Positions 60,422 to 64,000 of a DNA stretch of 64,000 nucleotides are shown piece by piece. A program made the position numbers and the translations under genes. The stretch comes from Sphingomonas phyllosphaerae 5.2. GTDB lineage: Bacteria > Pseudomonadota > Alphaproteobacteria > Sphingomonadales > Sphingomonadaceae. The stretch covers positions 3,382,501-3,446,500 of the forward strand of contig NZ_ATTI01000001.1 in assembly GCF_000419605.1 (NCBI RefSeq), written 5' to 3'. How positions within the stretch are numbered: position 1 is the first letter of the stretch; every line of letters starts with the position of its first letter. Under the pieces are notes generated by a model. The model saw nothing but the letters and a program-made list of their open reading frames with translations. It made no database searches and was not told the origin of the DNA.

Positions 60422-61867
60422 ATGACACGTACCGGTACCACCTACGACCGTGCCGTTGAATCCGGCCGTGCTGCCGCGTTGCAGGCGCTGGCACTACTCG
60501 GCACCGAGACCGAGAAGGAGTTCGACGCGCTCGTCGCGCTTGCCGCCGAATTGCTCGGCTGCCCCACGGCGTTGCTCAACCTGGTCGGCGAAGACCGCTT
60601 GTTCGTGAAAGCGCGGACGACGCCTGGCGCGATGTCGTTCGAACGTGACACCGCCTTCTGCGATCGCACCGTCGTCGACGACCGGATGACCGTGATCGAC
60701 GATACGCTTGCCGACGAACGCTTCCGCGAAAGTCCGTTCGTCATCGACGCGGGCGTTCGCTTCTACGCCGGCGCCCCGCTCCATGTTCCTGATCCGGACG
60801 GCATCCGCCGGGCGGTCGGCACGTTGTGCGTTGTCGACGATCGCCCGCGCCACGCGGACCCGCGCGAATTGGCCGCACTGGCACACCTCGCCACGCTCGC
60901 CGAGGCACTGCTTGACGCGCGCCGCACCGCGCTGAAGGCGATCCACATCGCCACCACCGGCGAGGAACTGGTGACGCGCCTCGGCCGTCAGGACCATATC
61001 TTTCGCCAGGCCGAACAGATCGCCGCGATCGGATCGTGGCGGCTGTCGATCGTCGACCAGACGCTCGAATGGTCGGACAACGTCTATCGCATTCACGGGC
61101 TGCCGGTCGGTGACGGGCCACAGCTCGACGACGCGCTGCGCTTCTACCCGCAGCACATCCGCCCGACCGTGCAGACCTCGCTCGACAAGTCGATCGCGCG
61201 TGGCCAGCCGTTCGGGATCGAAAGCGACTTCGTTACGGCCGACGGTCGCCTCCGGCGCGTCCGCGCAATGGCCGATCCGGAGATTGTCGACGGCCGCGTG
61301 GTCGCGATGGTGGGCGTCTTTCAGGATGTCACCGATCGTTATGCGCTGGAGCAGCAATTGCGTCGCTCGGCGGACACCGACGCCTTGACCGGCATCGCCA
61401 ACCGCGCCGCCTTCGATCGCGAGTTGCAGGCGGCGATGGAGCGCGCCCGCCGTGACGGCACCCGGCTACACCTCGCGCTGATCGACCTCGACGGATTCAA
61501 GGCGATCAACGACACGCTTGGCCACGGCGCCGGCGACGACGTGCTGCGGCTGACCGGCGCTGCGCTTGCCGAGCCATGGCTGATGGGCAGCATCGCGGCG
61601 CGGATCGGCGGCGACGAATTCGCGGTCATCGTCGAGCATCCGGCGTTGGCCGCCGATATCGACGGCCTGCGCGATCGGCTCGAGTCGGTGCTGCGCGTGC
61701 CGGTGGAGGCGAACGGGGTGGTCATGACCAGCGCGGGTTCGGTCGGGATTGCGGCGTTCGACGACGACTGCCACTCGCTGCGCGATCTCGCGCGTCGCGC
61801 CGATACGATCCTCTACTCCGCGAAGCGCGCCCGCGTCGGCACCCGCAACATGCGCCGCGCTGCATAA
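60422..61867 (+). CDS. GAF-PAS-GGDEF diguanylate cyclase
   Basis: The 481-residue soluble protein has a GAF domain (about 25-165, with FCDRTVVDD), a PAS domain (about 200-305, IGSWRLSIVDQTLEWSDNVY) and a GGDEF domain (315-481) with an intact active site in RIGGDEFAV. It should make c-di-GMP under control of small-molecule or redox signals. The RxxD inhibitory site usually five residues before GGDEF is missing, so product inhibition there is unlikely. ATG 60422 has no clear Shine-Dalgarno. Confidence 0.92.
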   Translation: MTRTGTTYDRAVESGRAAALQALALLGTETEKEFDALVALAAELLGCPTALLNLVGEDRLFVKARTTPGAMSFERDTAFCDRTVVDDRMTVIDDTLADERFRESPFVIDAGVRFYAGAPLHVPDPDGIRRAVGTLCVVDDRPRHADPRELAALAHLATLAEALLDARRTALKAIHIATTGEELVTRLGRQDHIFRQAEQIAAIGSWRLSIVDQTLEWSDNVYRIHGLPVGDGPQLDDALRFYPQHIRPTVQTSLDKSIARGQPFGIESDFVTADGRLRRVRAMADPEIVDGRVVAMVGVFQDVTDRYALEQQLRRSADTDALTGIANRAAFDRELQAAMERARRDGTRLHLALIDLDGFKAINDTLGHGAGDDVLRLTGAALAEPWLMGSIAARIGGDEFAVIVEHPALAADIDGLRDRLESVLRVPVEANGVVMTSAGSVGIAAFDDDCHSLRDLARRADTILYSAKRARVGTRNMRRAA

Positions 61868-62085
61868 GGTCGCCGCTCGCGGCGGTCTTCGACGCGGGAT
61901 TCGTACGCAGCGTCTGATCGATCGCGTCGAACGGCATTCGCGACGATCTCCGGTCCGACCGCTCGTGACGAAGATCATCTGCTCGCTTCTGGGACCAGTG
62001 ATGCTCGAACACGCCTGAGCGGCCGCGCGAGGCGAGCATCGTGCCCGCTTCCCTCCGACTCGCGCACGCCCCATATGTCGCCGCG

Positions 62086-64000
62086 ATGTCTTCCCGCGCG
62101 CGCGTCCTTGTCCTCAACTCCGCCCTGGGCCCGCTCGACTACCGCGTGCCGCACGGGATGAGCGTAGAGCCCGGCTCCGTGGTCGTCGCACCGCTGGGCC
62201 CGCGCCAGCTGCTTGGCGTCGCCTGGGAGCCGGAACGCATGCCGTCCGATGCGGAGGTCGGCGACAACCGCCTGCGCAACCTGCTCGCGGTCGCCGACGT
62301 GCCGCCGCTGCGCGCACCGTTGCGCCGGTTGATCGAATGGACCGCGGATTATTACCTCGCGCCCCCCGCCGCGGTCGTGCGCATGGCGCTGTCCTCCACG
62401 TCCGCGCTGGAGGGCGGGCGCAGCGTCGTCGAATATCGCGCCACCGGCGACGTGCCCGATCGTCTTACCCCGCAGCGCGCGCAAGCACTCGAGCGGATCG
62501 GCGAACGACGGGGATTGATCCGCGAGCTGGCACAAATCGCCGACGTCAGCGACGCGGTGATCCGCGGGCTGGTGAAGACCGGCGCTTTGGAGGGGGTGCC
62601 GGTGGACATCGACAGTCCCTTTCCGGTCCCCGACCCCGACCATGCCCCTCCGACGCTCTCCGACGACCAGCGCGCCGCCGCCGCGACGCTCGTGGCCGAC
62701 GTCGACGCCGCGGCCTTTCGCCCGACCCTGCTCGACGGCGTCACCGGCTCCGGGAAAACCGAGGTCTATTTCGAGGCGGTCGCTGCCGCGCTCCGCTCGG
62801 GACGGCAGGTGCTGGTGCTGCTCCCCGAGATCGCGCTGACCGAACCGTTCCTGAAACGCTTCCACGACCGCTTCGGCTGCGAACCCGTGGCGTGGCATTC
62901 CGGACTACGCGCTACGCAGCGGCGACGCGCGTGGCGCGCGATCGCCGGCGGCGAGGCGCGGGTGACGGTCGGCGCGCGCTCGGCGCTGTTCCTGCCTTAT
63001 GCGAACCTCGGGCTGATCGTCGTCGACGAGGCGCACGAAACCAGCTTCAAGCAGGAGGACGGCGTCCATTATCACGCGCGCGATGTCGCGGTGATGCGCG
63101 GGCTGTTCGAGGCGTGCCCGGTGATCCTCGCCAGCGCCACGCCCGCGATCGAGACCCGTCACCAGGTCGCGCTCGGCAAATATGCCGAGGTGAAGCTGCC
63201 GGGTCGCTTCGGGGTCGCGCAGATGCCGACCATCGAGGCGATCGACCTGATCGCCGAACCGCCGGAGCGCGGCCGTTGGATCAGTCCCCGGCTGGTCAAG
63301 GCGCTCGAAGACACGCTGGAGCGCGGCGAACAGTCGCTGCTGTTCCTCAATCGTCGCGGTTATGCGCCGCTCACCTTGTGCCGCACGTGCGGGCACCGCT
63401 TCCAATGCCCGAACTGCACCGCGTGGATGGTCGAGCACCGCCTGACCCGCCGTCTGGCTTGCCACCATTGCGGCCATATCGAACCGGTGCCGCGGCTGTG
63501 CCCGGAATGCCAGAACGAGGATACGCTCGTCGCGTGCGGGCCGGGGGTGGAGCGGATCGCCGACGAGGTCGCGGCGCTGTTCCCGACGGCACGCGTCGCC
63601 GTGGTCACCTCCGACACGATCTGGAGCCCCGCCAAGGCGGCCGAATTCGTCGCGCGGATGGAGGCGGCCGATATCGACATCGTCGTCGGCACGCAGCTGG
63701 TGACCAAGGGCTATCACTTTCCCAACCTGACCAACGTCGGCGTCATCGATGCCGATCTCGGGCTGGACGGCGGCGACCTGCGCGCGGCGGAACGCACCTT
63801 CCAGCAGATCCGCCAGGTGTCGGGCCGGGCCGGGCGCGGGGCCAAGCCTGGCCACGTCTTCATCCAGACGCACAGCCCGAAGGCGCCGGTGATGCAGGCG
63901 CTGATCACCGGCGATGCCGACGCGTTCTACGCCGCCGAAACCGAAGCCCGCCAGGAAGCGGACGCGCCACCTTATGGCCGCTACGCCGCGATCATCGTGT
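62086..64000 (+). CDS. priA: Primosomal protein N' (replication restart helicase PriA), 3' end cut off
   Basis: The first 638 residues are present. They show the N-terminal 3'-DNA-binding domain (RVLVLNSALGPLDYRVP), Walker A GVTGSGKTEVY, VDEAHETSFKQ (DEAH box), a zinc-binding insert with eight cysteines (CRTCGHRFQCPNC and CHHCGHIEPVPRLCPEC), and the helicase motifs VGTQLVTKGYHFPNLTNV and QVSGRAGRG. PriA reloads the replicative helicase at stalled forks. About 80-100 C-terminal residues lie beyond the window. ATG 62086 is chosen over ATG 62075, which is in another frame. The 218 nt upstream carry no gene. Confidence 0.96.
   Translation, partial: MSSRARVLVLNSALGPLDYRVPHGMSVEPGSVVVAPLGPRQLLGVAWEPERMPSDAEVGDNRLRNLLAVADVPPLRAPLRRLIEWTADYYLAPPAAVVRMALSSTSALEGGRSVVEYRATGDVPDRLTPQRAQALERIGERRGLIRELAQIADVSDAVIRGLVKTGALEGVPVDIDSPFPVPDPDHAPPTLSDDQRAAAATLVADVDAAAFRPTLLDGVTGSGKTEVYFEAVAAALRSGRQVLVLLPEIALTEPFLKRFHDRFGCEPVAWHSGLRATQRRRAWRAIAGGEARVTVGARSALFLPYANLGLIVVDEAHETSFKQEDGVHYHARDVAVMRGLFEACPVILASATPAIETRHQVALGKYAEVKLPGRFGVAQMPTIEAIDLIAEPPERGRWISPRLVKALEDTLERGEQSLLFLNRRGYAPLTLCRTCGHRFQCPNCTAWMVEHRLTRRLACHHCGHIEPVPRLCPECQNEDTLVACGPGVERIADEVAALFPTARVAVVTSDTIWSPAKAAEFVARMEAADIDIVVGTQLVTKGYHFPNLTNVGVIDADLGLDGGDLRAAERTFQQIRQVSGRAGRGAKPGHVFIQTHSPKAPVMQALITGDADAFYAAETEARQEADAPPYGRYAAIIV

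Noticed and set aside
61868..62085. RNA gene or small ORF before priA
   Set aside because: No tRNA-like fold, terminator or credible ORF with a ribosome site was found. It is most likely the priA promoter region.

Overview
The window is high-GC DNA (roughly two thirds G+C) with densely packed, often overlapping genes. Its content points to an aerobic alphaproteobacterium of the Sphingomonas type. The evidence is the RegB/RegA redox pair, an HWE-family histidine kinase, a bo3-type ubiquinol oxidase plus an aa3-type oxidase with fused subunits I and III, and two gene orders common in alphaproteobacteria: grpE-hrcA / rph-rdgB-hemW and lppC / rsmI-yraN-gshB. I see no rRNA, tRNA, CRISPR array, transposase or prophage. 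The right edge cuts priA.

Layout. 1-8.1 kb: a Tat-exported Gfo/Idh/MocA oxidoreductase, purB, a 28-residue membrane peptide gene with a structured leader, mobA, a 36-residue acidic protein, tesA divergent from an ybbA/ybbP-type ABC exporter, and an FCD-family GntR regulator. 8.3-13.2 kb: an EmrA-EmrB-outer membrane factor efflux operon behind a 21-bp palindrome, with a convergent tetR. 13.1-15.8 kb (minus): HWE kinase, receiver, Crp-type regulator and tetR as one overlapping operon. 15.9-21.3 kb (minus): the aa3 oxidase operon (subunit II with a heme c, fused I+III, membrane protein, CtaG-like factor, triheme cytochrome c). 21.5-24.1 kb: a GH13 glucosidase and a GT4 glycosyltransferase. 24.2-31.1 kb (minus): cyoABCD, surf1, regB, regA.

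31.2-38.8 kb: an MHS-type transporter, the hrcA-grpE heat-shock pair, rph-rdgB, a CAP-domain protein and hemW. 39.1-48.4 kb is the main metabolic island: a Gfo/Idh/MocA dehydrogenase divergent from a seven-gene operon (cytochrome c, sugar isomerase-like TIM barrel, MFS transporter, exported hydroxypyruvate-isomerase-like protein, exported gluconate-dehydrogenase-subunit-3-like protein, exported TIM barrel, GMC flavoprotein), then a LacI regulator. A LacI-type operator lies in the divergent promoter. I read this as a periplasmic sugar/glycoside oxidation system of the glucoside 3-dehydrogenase kind. A DUF1080 protein (family of 3-keto-disaccharide hydrolases) and a GH84-like enzyme at 54.5-57.3 kb, set into the normally compact rsmI-yraN block, may serve the same chemistry.

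48.5-64 kb: two secreted or acidic orphan proteins, a 2-oxoglutarate/Fe(II) oxygenase coupled to an 80-residue bactofilin-like solenoid protein, about 1 kb without a convincing gene, a phosphoribosyltransferase, lppC, rsmI, yraN, gshB, a DedA protein, xerC, a GAF-PAS-GGDEF protein and the start of priA. Short palindromic intergenic repeats recur at 34.8, 36.8, 48.4 and 51.6 kb.
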